Source of the DNA: Collinsella aerofaciens
GTDB lineage: Bacteria > Actinomycetota > Coriobacteriia > Coriobacteriales > Coriobacteriaceae
Length of the DNA stretch: 46,737 bases
NCBI RefSeq assembly: GCF_015552075.1
Contig: NZ_JADNDZ010000081.1
Location: 1-46,737, forward strand
Direction of reading: 5' to 3'
Shown here: positions 18,049-26,550 of the stretch, piece by piece
Numbering within the stretch: the stretch's first letter is position 1
How the letters are laid out: each line of letters starts with the position of its first letter
Translations under genes and position numbers: made by a program
The notes under the pieces: generated by a model
The model's database searches: none
Seen by the model: only the letters and a program-made list of their open reading frames with translations
Told to the model about the DNA's origin: nothing

Positions 18049-18629
18049 TACTGCAACCTTCCCGTCAGATACACGCCCGACACATCGCGCACGCGCTCAA
18101 CCAGATCACGAAACTTCATTAAGAACGCGACCTGCTGGGCATGCAGGCCAAAGTCGTCGTCGAACACCGAGATGCCGGCCTTGGCCGACCCGCGAAAACC
18201 GCGCTCGTCGAGCAGCGCATCGCAGGCCTCGAGCAGCGACGGCACCGCCGCCTTGTCGAGCTGGCACTCGCCAAAGGAGCGGATGGCCTCAAACTTGGTC
18301 TTGGCCTCCCCCTCCGGCAGCGCGTCGACGAGCGAATAGAACACATCCACCGGCACCGACAGGCGCGGCTCAAAGCAATCGAGCACGCCGGTGTGGTGGC
18401 CCACGGCGAGCGTGTAGTACAGCACGTCGCAGGCCTCCTGGGGAACGTCTTCCTCGGTCTCCACAAACTTACGCGTGAGCTCATAGAAGACCACCTGGTC
18501 GGGCGCATGGCCCAGGCAGGGGTCGACGACGCCCTCGGCGGCCTCGTCGCTTGCGCGCGAGGCATCGCCAAAGGAGCCGCCGAGCATGCCGGGGCCCGCA
18601 AAGTAACCAGAGCGGTCCGTGAGCTCCAT
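18048..18629 (-). CDS. hycH: HycH family formate hydrogenlyase maturation protein
   Basis: This 193-aa soluble protein resembles HycH, which helps assemble the hydrogenlyase and is not a structural subunit. Recognisable stretches are DQVVFYELTRKFVETEEDVP, DVLYYTLAVGHHTGVLDCF and AGISVFDDDFGLHAQQV. The ATG follows the hycG stop directly, with GGAGGTCGC upstream. The order hycG-hycH-hycI is the one seen in E. coli hyc. Confidence 0.88.
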   Translation of the reverse strand: MELTDRSGYFAGPGMLGGSFGDASRASDEAAEGVVDPCLGHAPDQVVFYELTRKFVETEEDVPQEACDVLYYTLAVGHHTGVLDCFEPRLSVPVDVFYSLVDALPEGEAKTKFEAIRSFGECQLDKAAVPSLLEACDALLDERGFRGSAKAGISVFDDDFGLHAQQVAFLMKFRDLVERVRDVSGVYLTGRLQ

Positions 18630-19412
18630 CTAGCGACCTCCGGCCAGCACCAGATCCTGCAGCGCCGAGTAGACCTCAACGCGGCGAGGATCGTCCTGCT
18701 TGTCGATGAGCAGCGCCATGGCACCGCGGATATCGCCCTTGGGCGCACCCTCGAGCGTGTCCATAAACTCGTTGGCCAGGTCGCGGCCGTAACGGTAGCC
18801 GCTCATGGCGCGAGCCTCGCGCTCGATGGCAACGCGCAGCTTGTACGGCACGCCGGGGTGCAGGATATCGGCCTGCTCGCCGGCGGCCTCCACCGTGGTC
18901 TCGGCATGGAGCTTTTGGTCCAGCAGACCGAGCGCCATGGCAAAGCCGTAGACGGTCTGCGCGGGGCTGGGCGGGCAGCCGGGGATGTAGACATCGACCG
19001 GCAAGATTTTGTCCGTGCCGCCCCAGACGCAGTAGTTGTCGTAGAAGATGCCGCCGGTGCAGCCGCACGCGCCATAGGACACCACGATCTTGGGATCGGG
19101 TGCGGCCTCAAAGGCGCGCAGGGCCGGCATGCGCATGGCACGCGTCACGGCGCCGGTGTACAGCAGCACATCGGCGTGACGGGGCGAGGGCACGACCTTG
19201 ATGCCAAAGCGCTCGACGTCGAAGACGGGCGTGATGGAACCGAAGATCTCAATCTCGCAGCCGTTGCAGCCGCCGCAGTCAACACGGTAGACGTACACCG
19301 AGCGCTTGATCTTCTTAAGAAGGGTCGCCTTGGCCTTCTCGATGCTCTCGTCGAGCTCGATCTTGGTCGGGCGGTACTGGAGCCGCTCGGGCAAAAGCGT
19401 GGGTTCGGCCAT
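18630..19412 (-). CDS. hycG: Hydrogenase small subunit (HycG/HyfI, NuoB-like)
   Basis: This small subunit of the group 4 [NiFe] hydrogenase carries the proximal 4Fe-4S cluster. Cluster cysteines are visible in RVDCGGCNGCEIEIFG, SYGACGCTGGIF and YIPGCPPSPAQ. The 260-aa length fits HycG/HyfI. The start MAEPTLLPERLQ has GGAGGAG overlapping the end of hycF. It passes electrons from the HycF ferredoxin to the NiFe site in HycE. Confidence 0.95.
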   Translation of the reverse strand: MAEPTLLPERLQYRPTKIELDESIEKAKATLLKKIKRSVYVYRVDCGGCNGCEIEIFGSITPVFDVERFGIKVVPSPRHADVLLYTGAVTRAMRMPALRAFEAAPDPKIVVSYGACGCTGGIFYDNYCVWGGTDKILPVDVYIPGCPPSPAQTVYGFAMALGLLDQKLHAETTVEAAGEQADILHPGVPYKLRVAIEREARAMSGYRYGRDLANEFMDTLEGAPKGDIRGAMALLIDKQDDPRRVEVYSALQDLVLAGGR

Positions 19413-19414
19413 GG

Positions 19415-20131
19415 TTACTCCTCCTTCGTTTCAAAATCCATGATGATGCCCTCGACCGGCGCAGGACCGGCGGGAATCTCGGGCGCATCGGGGTTGAGCT
19501 CGCGGTCGATATACTCCGGGTTCACGCCGTGGCCGCCCAGATACTCCATGCCGGGGCCCTGGGGCTCGCCGGACGCAAGCGTCTCGTTGGCAGCCATGCC
19601 GGCAGCGTTGCCGGTCTTTACGGCCGAGGCGGCGCGCAGGGCGTCGAGCTCGCGCTTGCACTCCTGGCACATACCGACGGTACGGGCGGCCTGGATGGCC
19701 TCCATGCCGCCGGCCTTTTGCAGCAGACGCTTGGCGTAGTCGATCTCCTTGTGCGGGGCGAACGGCTTGCCGCAGCGCGAGCAGTGCTCGAGCGTATAGA
19801 CGCTCTTGCTGGTGAGGTCGTCCTTGCTCATGACGGCCAGCTCAAACTCCTCGGTGAGCTTGATGGCCTCCATGGGGCAGGCTTCCTCGCAGCGGCCGCA
19901 GAAGATGCAGCGGCCGTAGTCGATCGACCAGGTAATGGTGTCGGCCGCAAGGTCGGTGTCCATGCGAATGGCATCGGCCGGGCACGCCACGCCGCAGGCA
20001 CCGCAGGCGATGCAGAGCTCGGCGTTGTGCTCGGGCTTGCCACGCATGTCCTTGTTGGTGGGAAACGGCGCAAACGGGTACTTGACCGTCGCGTCGCCGG
20101 CCTTGGCGTTAACCTTCCAAAGCTTCAGCAT
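19415..20131 (-). CDS. hycF: Ferredoxin-like hydrogenase subunit (HycF/HyfH, NuoI-like)
   Basis: This 238-aa subunit has two 4Fe-4S motifs, CIACGACGVACPADAI and CIFCGRCEEACPMEAI. A further Cys pair set (CSRCGKPFAPHKEIDYA and GMCQECKREL) is known from HycF and may bind a metal. It bridges electron flow between HycB-type ferredoxins and HycG. The start MLKLWKVNAKAG is one base after the hycE stop. The last 70 residues are Pro/Gly/acid-rich and probably flexible. Confidence 0.94.
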   Translation of the reverse strand: MLKLWKVNAKAGDATVKYPFAPFPTNKDMRGKPEHNAELCIACGACGVACPADAIRMDTDLAADTITWSIDYGRCIFCGRCEEACPMEAIKLTEEFELAVMSKDDLTSKSVYTLEHCSRCGKPFAPHKEIDYAKRLLQKAGGMEAIQAARTVGMCQECKRELDALRAASAVKTGNAAGMAANETLASGEPQGPGMEYLGGHGVNPEYIDRELNPDAPEIPAGPAPVEGIIMDFETKEE

Positions 20132-20132
20132 A

Positions 20133-21905
20133 TTAGAGCGCCTCCTCATCGAGCGGAGCGGCCACGGTGCCCTCGCCCGCAAGCGGCGACTTGTCGCGCC
20201 AGACGTTCTCGAACTGCTCCTTGTCGAGCACGTGGTCGCGCTTGGCGGCGACATCGGTCACCGTCACGCGGTCGGTGCAGGAGTAGCACGGGTCGAGCGA
20301 GCCGACGATCAGCGCCGCGTCGCCCACGGTGTTGCCGCGGAACATGTAGCGCAGGACCGGCCAGTTGCTGTACGTGGCCGCCTTGGCGCGCCAGCGGTAG
20401 CACTTCTGGTTGTTGCCGAGCATGGCCCAGTGCACGTCCTCGCCGCGCGGCGCCTCGGTGGCGCCGATGGCGTACTTGTGCGGGGTGTACTCCCAATCCG
20501 TGGTGAGGATGGGACCCGACGGGCAGTTCTCGAGCATGGTCTCGATCATGTCGATCGAATCGTAGACCTCCTGGATGCGAACGGCGGTACGGCCGAAGGC
20601 ATCGCAGGTATCGGCCGTAGCGGCGTGCATCTTTTGGACGTCCGGATCGGCGTAGCCGTCGAAGGGATGGTCAAAGCGCACGTCGCGGGCATAGCCCGAG
20701 CCACGCATGAGCGGGCCGACCGGCGAGAAGTCGCGTGCGATCTTGCGGTCCAAGAAACCGATACCGCTCGTACGCTCAATAAAGTTGGGCGTGGAGAGCA
20801 GCACGTCGACGAGTTCCTGAACCTCGGAGCGCAGCTGGTGAATGGTCGTGAGCGTGGAGAGCTTCTGCTCGGCCAAAATGTCGCGACGCACGCCGCCGAT
20901 CACGTTAAGGCCGTAGGTCTTGCGGTGACCGGAGAGCTTCTCGGCCAGGTCCATGGACTTCTCGCGGACGCGGAAGAACTGCTGGAAGCCGGAGTCGAAG
21001 CCCGTGTAGTGCGACGCCAGGCCAATGTTGAGCAGATGCGAGTGCAGGCGCTCGACCTCGAGCATGATGGCGCGGATGTACTGGGCGCGCGGGGGGACAT
21101 GAATGCCCTGGGCGCGCTCGACGGCCTCGGCATAGGCCACCGAGTGGGCGCAGCCGCAGATGCCGCAGATGCGGTCGGCGAGGAACGTCACGGCGTCATA
21201 GTTCAGGCGCGTCTCGGCGACCTTCTCCATACCGCGGTGCACGTAGAACAGACGATAGTCGGCGTCGACGATCGTCTCGCCCTCAACGAACAGGCGGAAG
21301 TGGCCGGGCTCGTCGGAGGTAATGTGCAACGGGCCCATGGGGACGAGCGTCGTCTCCTTGCCCTTGGTATCGGCCAAGAACTCGTAGTTTTCCATGTCAC
21401 TCGCGGGAGCGGGACGGAAGCGGTAGTCCATGGAGTCCTTGCGCAGCGGGTACAGGCCGCTGGGCCAATCGTCGGGCAGCACCAGGCGACGACGGTCGGG
21501 CAGACCCTCGGGGATCAGGCCGAACATATCGCGAAGCTCGCGCTCGCCCCACACGCAGGCGGGGACGAACGGCGTCACGGACGGGAACGTCATCTTGGCG
21601 GGATCGACCTCGGTGCGCACGGTCACCCAGCCGGGGTCCTCCCCCTCCATGGAGATGACGTAGTACACGGCGTAACGGCCGCACAGGCTGCGCTCATCGT
21701 TGCCGATGATCACGGGAATCCAGCCGTAGCGCTCGTAGTACAGGTAGTGGACGGCCTCGGGCAGCTTGTCCTGCTTGACGGTAATCGTCAGCTGGTCCTC
21801 GCACTGCCACTCGACCTTCTCGATGCAGCCCGGAACGGCGCGGCGCAGGGCCTCGACATGGCTCTCGCAGCGGCGGGCATACACCTTGTTCTCAGTTTCA
21901 ATCAT
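20133..21905 (-). CDS. hycE: Hydrogenase large subunit (HycE/HyfG), [NiFe] group 4
   Basis: This 590-aa catalytic subunit reduces protons to H2. The N-terminal 180 residues are NuoC-like (VWGERELRDMFGLIPEG) and the rest NuoD-like. The nickel ligands are RICGICGCAHS and DPCYSCTDR. After the last Arg a 44-residue tail (VTVTDVAAKRDHVLD onward) matches the peptide removed by HycI. The start is set by GAGGTGGAG six bases upstream, overlapping the hyfF stop. Family and function are secure; the direction in vivo depends on conditions. Confidence 0.97.
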   Translation of the reverse strand: MIETENKVYARRCESHVEALRRAVPGCIEKVEWQCEDQLTITVKQDKLPEAVHYLYYERYGWIPVIIGNDERSLCGRYAVYYVISMEGEDPGWVTVRTEVDPAKMTFPSVTPFVPACVWGERELRDMFGLIPEGLPDRRRLVLPDDWPSGLYPLRKDSMDYRFRPAPASDMENYEFLADTKGKETTLVPMGPLHITSDEPGHFRLFVEGETIVDADYRLFYVHRGMEKVAETRLNYDAVTFLADRICGICGCAHSVAYAEAVERAQGIHVPPRAQYIRAIMLEVERLHSHLLNIGLASHYTGFDSGFQQFFRVREKSMDLAEKLSGHRKTYGLNVIGGVRRDILAEQKLSTLTTIHQLRSEVQELVDVLLSTPNFIERTSGIGFLDRKIARDFSPVGPLMRGSGYARDVRFDHPFDGYADPDVQKMHAATADTCDAFGRTAVRIQEVYDSIDMIETMLENCPSGPILTTDWEYTPHKYAIGATEAPRGEDVHWAMLGNNQKCYRWRAKAATYSNWPVLRYMFRGNTVGDAALIVGSLDPCYSCTDRVTVTDVAAKRDHVLDKEQFENVWRDKSPLAGEGTVAAPLDEEAL

Positions 21906-21908
21906 TCG

Positions 21909-23468
21909 TTACTCCACCTCGCTCTGAGCGGTCTCGGTACCGAACACAGCGCGGTACATCGGCGTCGCGTGAAGTTCCTCGGTGCTCTGCTCGAGTACGA
22001 TGCCGGTCGCGGTCTCCACACCGTGCACGAGGGGCAGCGGGGTGGCGATGCCAAACCACAAGATCATGACAGCCAGGATGATTTCGGGGATAAGCATGAG
22101 CGCCGGGGCCTCATGCTTGCCCATGCCCTGGGGTGCATGGCCGAATACCGACTTGAGTGCGATGCGGGTGAGCGCGGAGATGGCCACGGTAAGACCGAGG
22201 GCGACCACGACGACCAGCCACATGGGACCGGCGGTGACACCGGCGACAAAAGTCAGGAACTCGGAGATAAACATGCCAAAGGGCGGGAAGGCGCCAAGGC
22301 CGAGCAGCGCCAGGACGGCGAGCGCGGCGGTTGCGGGGGCAACCTCGACGACGCCCTGGATCTTAGCCAGGCTACGCGTGCCAAAGGCGTGCTGGATGTT
22401 GCCGGACACGCAGAAGGCAAGCGTCTTGGTAAAGCCGTGGAACACACAGTGCAGCAGGGCCGCGGCGATACCCAGCGGGCCACCGATACCCAGGCACAGG
22501 GCGATAACGCCCACGTTCTCCACAGACGAGTACGCAAAGCGGCGCTTGAGGTCGTCCTGGCGAAACATCGAGAGTGCCGCCACCAAAATGGACAGCGTGC
22601 CGACGATCAACAGCAAAAGTTGCGGATACTCGGCGCCCACGGCCTGGATAGTAAAGCCGTAGAAGCGCATGATTACGAGCATGGCGCACTTAAGCAGAAC
22701 GCCCGAGAGCAGGGCCGAGACAGGGCTCGGGGCCTGGGAGTGAGCATCGGGCAGCCACGTGTGCATGGGGAACAGGCCGGCCTTGGTGCCAAAGCCGATC
22801 ACGATAAACGCAAAGGCGAGGCGCATGAGCGTCGGGTCGAACTGGTCGGCGTACGGCAGCACGCACGACAGGAATGCGGCCTCGTGGGCGTTGGGGATCA
22901 CGTCGGCGGCGTTGGCGTAGATCAGCAACGTACCGAACAGGCCAAAGGCCACGCCGGCGGTGCAGACCATCGCATACTTCCAAGAAGCCTCGAGGGCCGT
23001 CTTGTTCTTGTAGATACCCACGAGGAACACGGTGGAAAGCGTGGTTGCCTCCACGGCAGCCCACGTGAGGATCATGTTGTTGGACAGGCACGCGAGCAGC
23101 ATGGTGAACACAAACAGGCTAAACAGCGCAAAATACTGCTTGGCGCGCTCGGCGGGCATGGAGCCCTCCTCGATATCGGCCTTTACATAGGGCAGCGAGA
23201 ACAGCCCCGTAAGAAAACCGATAAAGCCGATGAGCAGCACAAAGATGGCGCCCAGCGAATCGAGGTGGAACCACAGGCCAAGAGCGCTCGCGGTTTCGCC
23301 GCTCATAAGGATATCACCGGCCGTCATAAGCGACAGCACCAGGACGGCTGCGACGGAGACCAGGTTGAGACCGGCAAACACGTTATAGGACGTGTTCTTG
23401 GGCAAAAACGCCATGACCAGCGAGAACACCAAAGGAGTCGCGAGCAGGGCGAGAATCAACGTTTCCAT
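21909..23468 (-). CDS. hyfF: HyfF, Mrp antiporter-like membrane subunit
   Basis: This 519-aa polytopic protein is of the NuoL/M/N type. The key Glu is in ILTWAAVEATTLSTVF and the key Lys in GFGTKAGLFPMHTWLPDAH, so residues associated with ion pumping are present. LLHCVFHGFTKTLAFCVSG is the later conserved helix. It is one of three such subunits here (with HyfB and HyfD), as in FHL-2 rather than the smaller FHL-1. The start has GAGGGGGT five bases upstream. Confidence 0.93.
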   Translation of the reverse strand: METLILALLATPLVFSLVMAFLPKNTSYNVFAGLNLVSVAAVLVLSLMTAGDILMSGETASALGLWFHLDSLGAIFVLLIGFIGFLTGLFSLPYVKADIEEGSMPAERAKQYFALFSLFVFTMLLACLSNNMILTWAAVEATTLSTVFLVGIYKNKTALEASWKYAMVCTAGVAFGLFGTLLIYANAADVIPNAHEAAFLSCVLPYADQFDPTLMRLAFAFIVIGFGTKAGLFPMHTWLPDAHSQAPSPVSALLSGVLLKCAMLVIMRFYGFTIQAVGAEYPQLLLLIVGTLSILVAALSMFRQDDLKRRFAYSSVENVGVIALCLGIGGPLGIAAALLHCVFHGFTKTLAFCVSGNIQHAFGTRSLAKIQGVVEVAPATAALAVLALLGLGAFPPFGMFISEFLTFVAGVTAGPMWLVVVVALGLTVAISALTRIALKSVFGHAPQGMGKHEAPALMLIPEIILAVMILWFGIATPLPLVHGVETATGIVLEQSTEELHATPMYRAVFGTETAQSEVE

Positions 23469-23471
23469 GGA

Positions 23472-24125
23472 CTACCCCCTCAGCTCGGACAGGTCACGCG
23501 CATCGAGCGAGTGGGAGTCGTCCCAAATGCGACGCACGACGATGGACATGATGATGACGGCAAAGATGGCGTCGGTGGCGATACCGATCTCGATGATCTC
23601 GGGAGCGGTGGGGGCCAAAAGCGCGAGCGTCACATGGCTGCCGTTTTCCATGAGGCAGTATCCAAAGATCTGCTTCATGATGTTGCGCTGCGAGATGATG
23701 CAGGTGAGGCCCACAAAGAAGTGAGCGAAGCTAATAGCGAGCGCAGGCGTTGCGACCTCGGCCGTGGGCAGGCTGATCTGCGTCACGACGGCAAAGCAAA
23801 TCGCAACCTCGACGGCGATGATGCAGATGGCCCACGCGGGCTTAAGGCCGGCCTTGAGCGATGCGTCGCTCGGCTCGCCCATCTTCTTGTATGCGCGGTT
23901 GAGGATGTAAGGGACCAGGACGACCTTGGTGATAAAGGCGGATCCGGCCCACATAAGCAGCTCCTGCGCACCGGTAGTGGCACCGAGCGTGGCGAGCAAC
24001 CCCACAAGCACCAGCGACTGCACCGCATACCAGCTGATGGCGTGCTTGATGTTCTTTGAGACGACCACCATGGTGGACGTGACGATCAGAAGGCCGCCAA
24101 GGATGTTGACGATCGAATAACCCAT
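23472..24125 (-). CDS. hyfE: HyfE, NuoK-like membrane subunit
   Basis: This 217-aa membrane protein has about six or seven hydrophobic segments. It matches HyfE, an extended NuoK relative found in FHL-2 and hydrogenase-4 complexes. Typical stretches are NIKHAISWYAVQSLVLVGLL, FVGLTCIISQRNIMKQIFGY and GIATDAIFAVIIMSIVVRRI. A perfect AGGAGGT precedes the ATG. It presumably completes the ion path between HyfC and the antiporter-like subunits. Confidence 0.93.
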   Translation of the reverse strand: MGYSIVNILGGLLIVTSTMVVVSKNIKHAISWYAVQSLVLVGLLATLGATTGAQELLMWAGSAFITKVVLVPYILNRAYKKMGEPSDASLKAGLKPAWAICIIAVEVAICFAVVTQISLPTAEVATPALAISFAHFFVGLTCIISQRNIMKQIFGYCLMENGSHVTLALLAPTAPEIIEIGIATDAIFAVIIMSIVVRRIWDDSHSLDARDLSELRG

Positions 24126-24138
24126 GTCGTTCTACCTC

Positions 24139-25596
24139 CTAACCGATCCAGCTGGCCGAAAGCGGGCCGCTGACGATGACCATGATGATGAGTACGATGA
24201 ACACGAATGCCATTGCCTTGGGGAGCGGTGCACCAGCGGCGACTTCCTCGCTCGGCTCGCCGGGCAGGCAATAGCCCATCCACTTGAGGAACCAGGCGAA
24301 GGTGGCGACGGTCTCGGCAACCATGATGCACACGAGCACCAGGATCGCAACGTTGCCGGCACCAACAGAGAAGCCGCCGGCGATGATCTGGAACTTCGAG
24401 AAGAACGTGTTCATGGGCGGCACGCCGGCAATGGCGAGCGCGGCGACACCAAAGCCCACGCCCGAGATCGGGTACTTCTTTACGATGCCGCGAAGCTTGG
24501 GCAGCATACGCGTGCCGAGCGTGAAGGAGAACGAACCGGCGATCAGGAAGAACAGCGTCTTGGCGAAAGCGTGGTTAAAGATGTGGCACACGGCGCCATC
24601 AAAGGCCAGCTGGCTGCCAAAGACCGAAAGGCCCAGACCAAAGAACACATAGGAGAGCTGGGCGATCGTGGAGAAGGCCAGCAGACGCTTCATGTCCTTT
24701 TGCGGCAGGTACATAAGGAAACCAAAGAGCATGGTGACCATGGCGTCGATAATGGCGACCCAGCCCACGATCTCGGGAATCTCGCCGGCAGAGACGAGCG
24801 CGCGTGCGAACACGCACACGCCGACCTTGACCATCGAGGCGCCATGCAGGTAGGCCGAAACGGGCGTCGGCGCCTCCATGGCCGAAGGCAGCCACATGTA
24901 CATGGGAACCTGTGCGGACTTGGCCCAGGCTGCAAACAGCACGAGCAAGAGGACGATAGCCTTGAGCTTGGCATCGAGGCCGGCAATCGCGGTAATGGCG
25001 AAGGTGCCGGTGTGGGCAAACACGATGGCGGCGCCCAGATACAGGCCGAGCGCACCGATATGCGTGATGATCAGGGCCTTCATGCCGGCCTTCTTGGCCG
25101 TAGGCGTCATGTAGTAGCTAATGAGGCCCCAAGAGCACGCACCCGTGATCTCAAAGAACACGAGCTGGCCCAAAAGGGTCGAGCTGTACACAAGACCGGC
25201 CATGGCGCCGATGAAGGTCGCGAGGTACGCGTAGAAGCGACGACACGGCGCGTCGGGATGCTCACGGTTATTCTCGCTCATATAGGGAATCGAATAGATC
25301 ACGACAAGCAGGCCGATACCCACAAAGGCGGGCGCGAGCAGCGTGCTCATGCGATCGAAGGTGAATCCCATGACGAGGGTCTGCCCAAACGAGATCAGGG
25401 GGACCTGTGTGTCGGACATGCCGGCGCCAGCGAAATTCGCGGCGAGGGCGATGGTGCAGACCGTCGAGACGGCGGCACCCAAAACGCTGAACCACTTGGC
25501 GTACGGACGGGGGAACAGGGCGACGAGCACCGAGGCCACCATCGGGGCCGCGATAGCGACCAAGCCGAGAAGGGACAGACTGACTGCAAATGACAT
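24139..25596 (-). CDS. hyfD: HyfD, Mrp antiporter-like membrane subunit
   Basis: This 485-aa polytopic NuoL/M/N-type protein keeps a Glu in the FFEITGACSWGLISYY helix and a Lys in WAKSAQVPMYMWLPSAM, followed by PTPVSAYLHGASMVKVG. IFNHAFAKTLFFLIAG is the later conserved helix. It lies between hyfC and hyfE. GAAGGGAG serves as ribosome site. HyfD subunits are the second antiporter-like module of hydrogenase-4/FHL-2. Confidence 0.93.
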   Translation of the reverse strand: MSFAVSLSLLGLVAIAAPMVASVLVALFPRPYAKWFSVLGAAVSTVCTIALAANFAGAGMSDTQVPLISFGQTLVMGFTFDRMSTLLAPAFVGIGLLVVIYSIPYMSENNREHPDAPCRRFYAYLATFIGAMAGLVYSSTLLGQLVFFEITGACSWGLISYYMTPTAKKAGMKALIITHIGALGLYLGAAIVFAHTGTFAITAIAGLDAKLKAIVLLLVLFAAWAKSAQVPMYMWLPSAMEAPTPVSAYLHGASMVKVGVCVFARALVSAGEIPEIVGWVAIIDAMVTMLFGFLMYLPQKDMKRLLAFSTIAQLSYVFFGLGLSVFGSQLAFDGAVCHIFNHAFAKTLFFLIAGSFSFTLGTRMLPKLRGIVKKYPISGVGFGVAALAIAGVPPMNTFFSKFQIIAGGFSVGAGNVAILVLVCIMVAETVATFAWFLKWMGYCLPGEPSEEVAAGAPLPKAMAFVFIVLIIMVIVSGPLSASWIG

Positions 25597-25611
25597 TGTT
25601 TCTCCCTTCTC

Positions 25612-26538
25612 CTACACGCCGACGACCACGAAGACAAACGCCAGAACGGCGATGCCCACGACGGCCCAGGTCTGATTGCCAAGCACCTTAAAACGCGAGC
25701 GCGAGCAGGAGTTCTCGATCACGCCGCATACGACAAAGTCGACCAGGCACTTCACCAGGAAGATGACCGCTCCCAGAACGGCGGCGGCGCCCGCGGTCGC
25801 GGGCTCGCCCCAGGGGACGAAGATCGCGCAGAACCAGGCGACGACCAGGACCTGTTTCATGGACATGGCAAGCTTTGCCATGGCGAGCGACGGGCCCGAA
25901 AGCTCGGCAAGCGGACCTTCCTGAAGCTCCTGCTCGGCCTCGGCCTGATCAAACGGCAGCTTGCCGAGTTCCATGTAGCAGGCGATCGCAAAGGCGATGC
26001 CGGCGAGGATCACGGCGACCGGCGCGTCAATGGCGCCCGTCATGATGTGCTGGCCCATGGTGGCGATGTCGGTGGAGCCGCACACCAGGGCGGCGGCAAA
26101 CAGCGCCAGCAGCATGGACGGCTCGATGAGCACGCTCATGAGCAGCTCGCGGACGCCGCCGATACCGGCGTAGGCGTTGGACGAATCCACACCGCAGAGG
26201 GCGAAGAAGAAGCGGGCGAGCGCCAGGCTGTACATGATGGTGATGGCGTCACCAAAGACCGGGATGGGACTTTGCGCCGTAAAGAGCGGCAGGCCCATCG
26301 CAAGCATAAAGGCGACGGCGAAGAACAGCGGCGGCATAATGCGCAGCGCAAAGCTCGCGTCCTCGCTCTGGGACTCGGGGCGCGCAAAGAGCTTGGCCAG
26401 GTCGCGGTAGTCCTGCATGATGCTGGGGCCACGACGGTTGTGCATCTTGGCACGGATCACGCGGCCGAGACCGGAGAAGAAAGGCGCGACGGCCATAACG
26501 ACCACGCCCTGCAGAACGGCAAGTACGATGTTGTTCAT
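25612..26538 (-). CDS. hyfC: HyfC, NuoH-like membrane subunit
   Basis: This 308-aa membrane protein anchors the hydrogenase module, like NuoH in complex I. It shows RRGPSIMQDYRDLAKLF near the N-terminus and the NuoH signature MELGKLPFDQAEAEQELQEG, acidic residues thought to couple electron transfer to ion movement. A strong AAGGAGGG precedes the ATG. Confidence 0.95.
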   Translation of the reverse strand: MNNIVLAVLQGVVVMAVAPFFSGLGRVIRAKMHNRRGPSIMQDYRDLAKLFARPESQSEDASFALRIMPPLFFAVAFMLAMGLPLFTAQSPIPVFGDAITIMYSLALARFFFALCGVDSSNAYAGIGGVRELLMSVLIEPSMLLALFAAALVCGSTDIATMGQHIMTGAIDAPVAVILAGIAFAIACYMELGKLPFDQAEAEQELQEGPLAELSGPSLAMAKLAMSMKQVLVVAWFCAIFVPWGEPATAGAAAVLGAVIFLVKCLVDFVVCGVIENSCSRSRFKVLGNQTWAVVGIAVLAFVFVVVGV

Positions 26539-26550
26539 GCTCTCCCCTCC

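Noticed and set aside
19935-24059. Very long plus-strand open frame opposite hycF-hyfE
   Set aside because: Its composition is extreme (His, Asp, Gly, Glu, Arg) and it lies exactly antisense to well-identified genes. It is a by-product of GC-rich codon use. The same applies to plus-strand frames at 24124-25593, 26047-28503, 29267-31009, 41813-44011 and 11129-13270.
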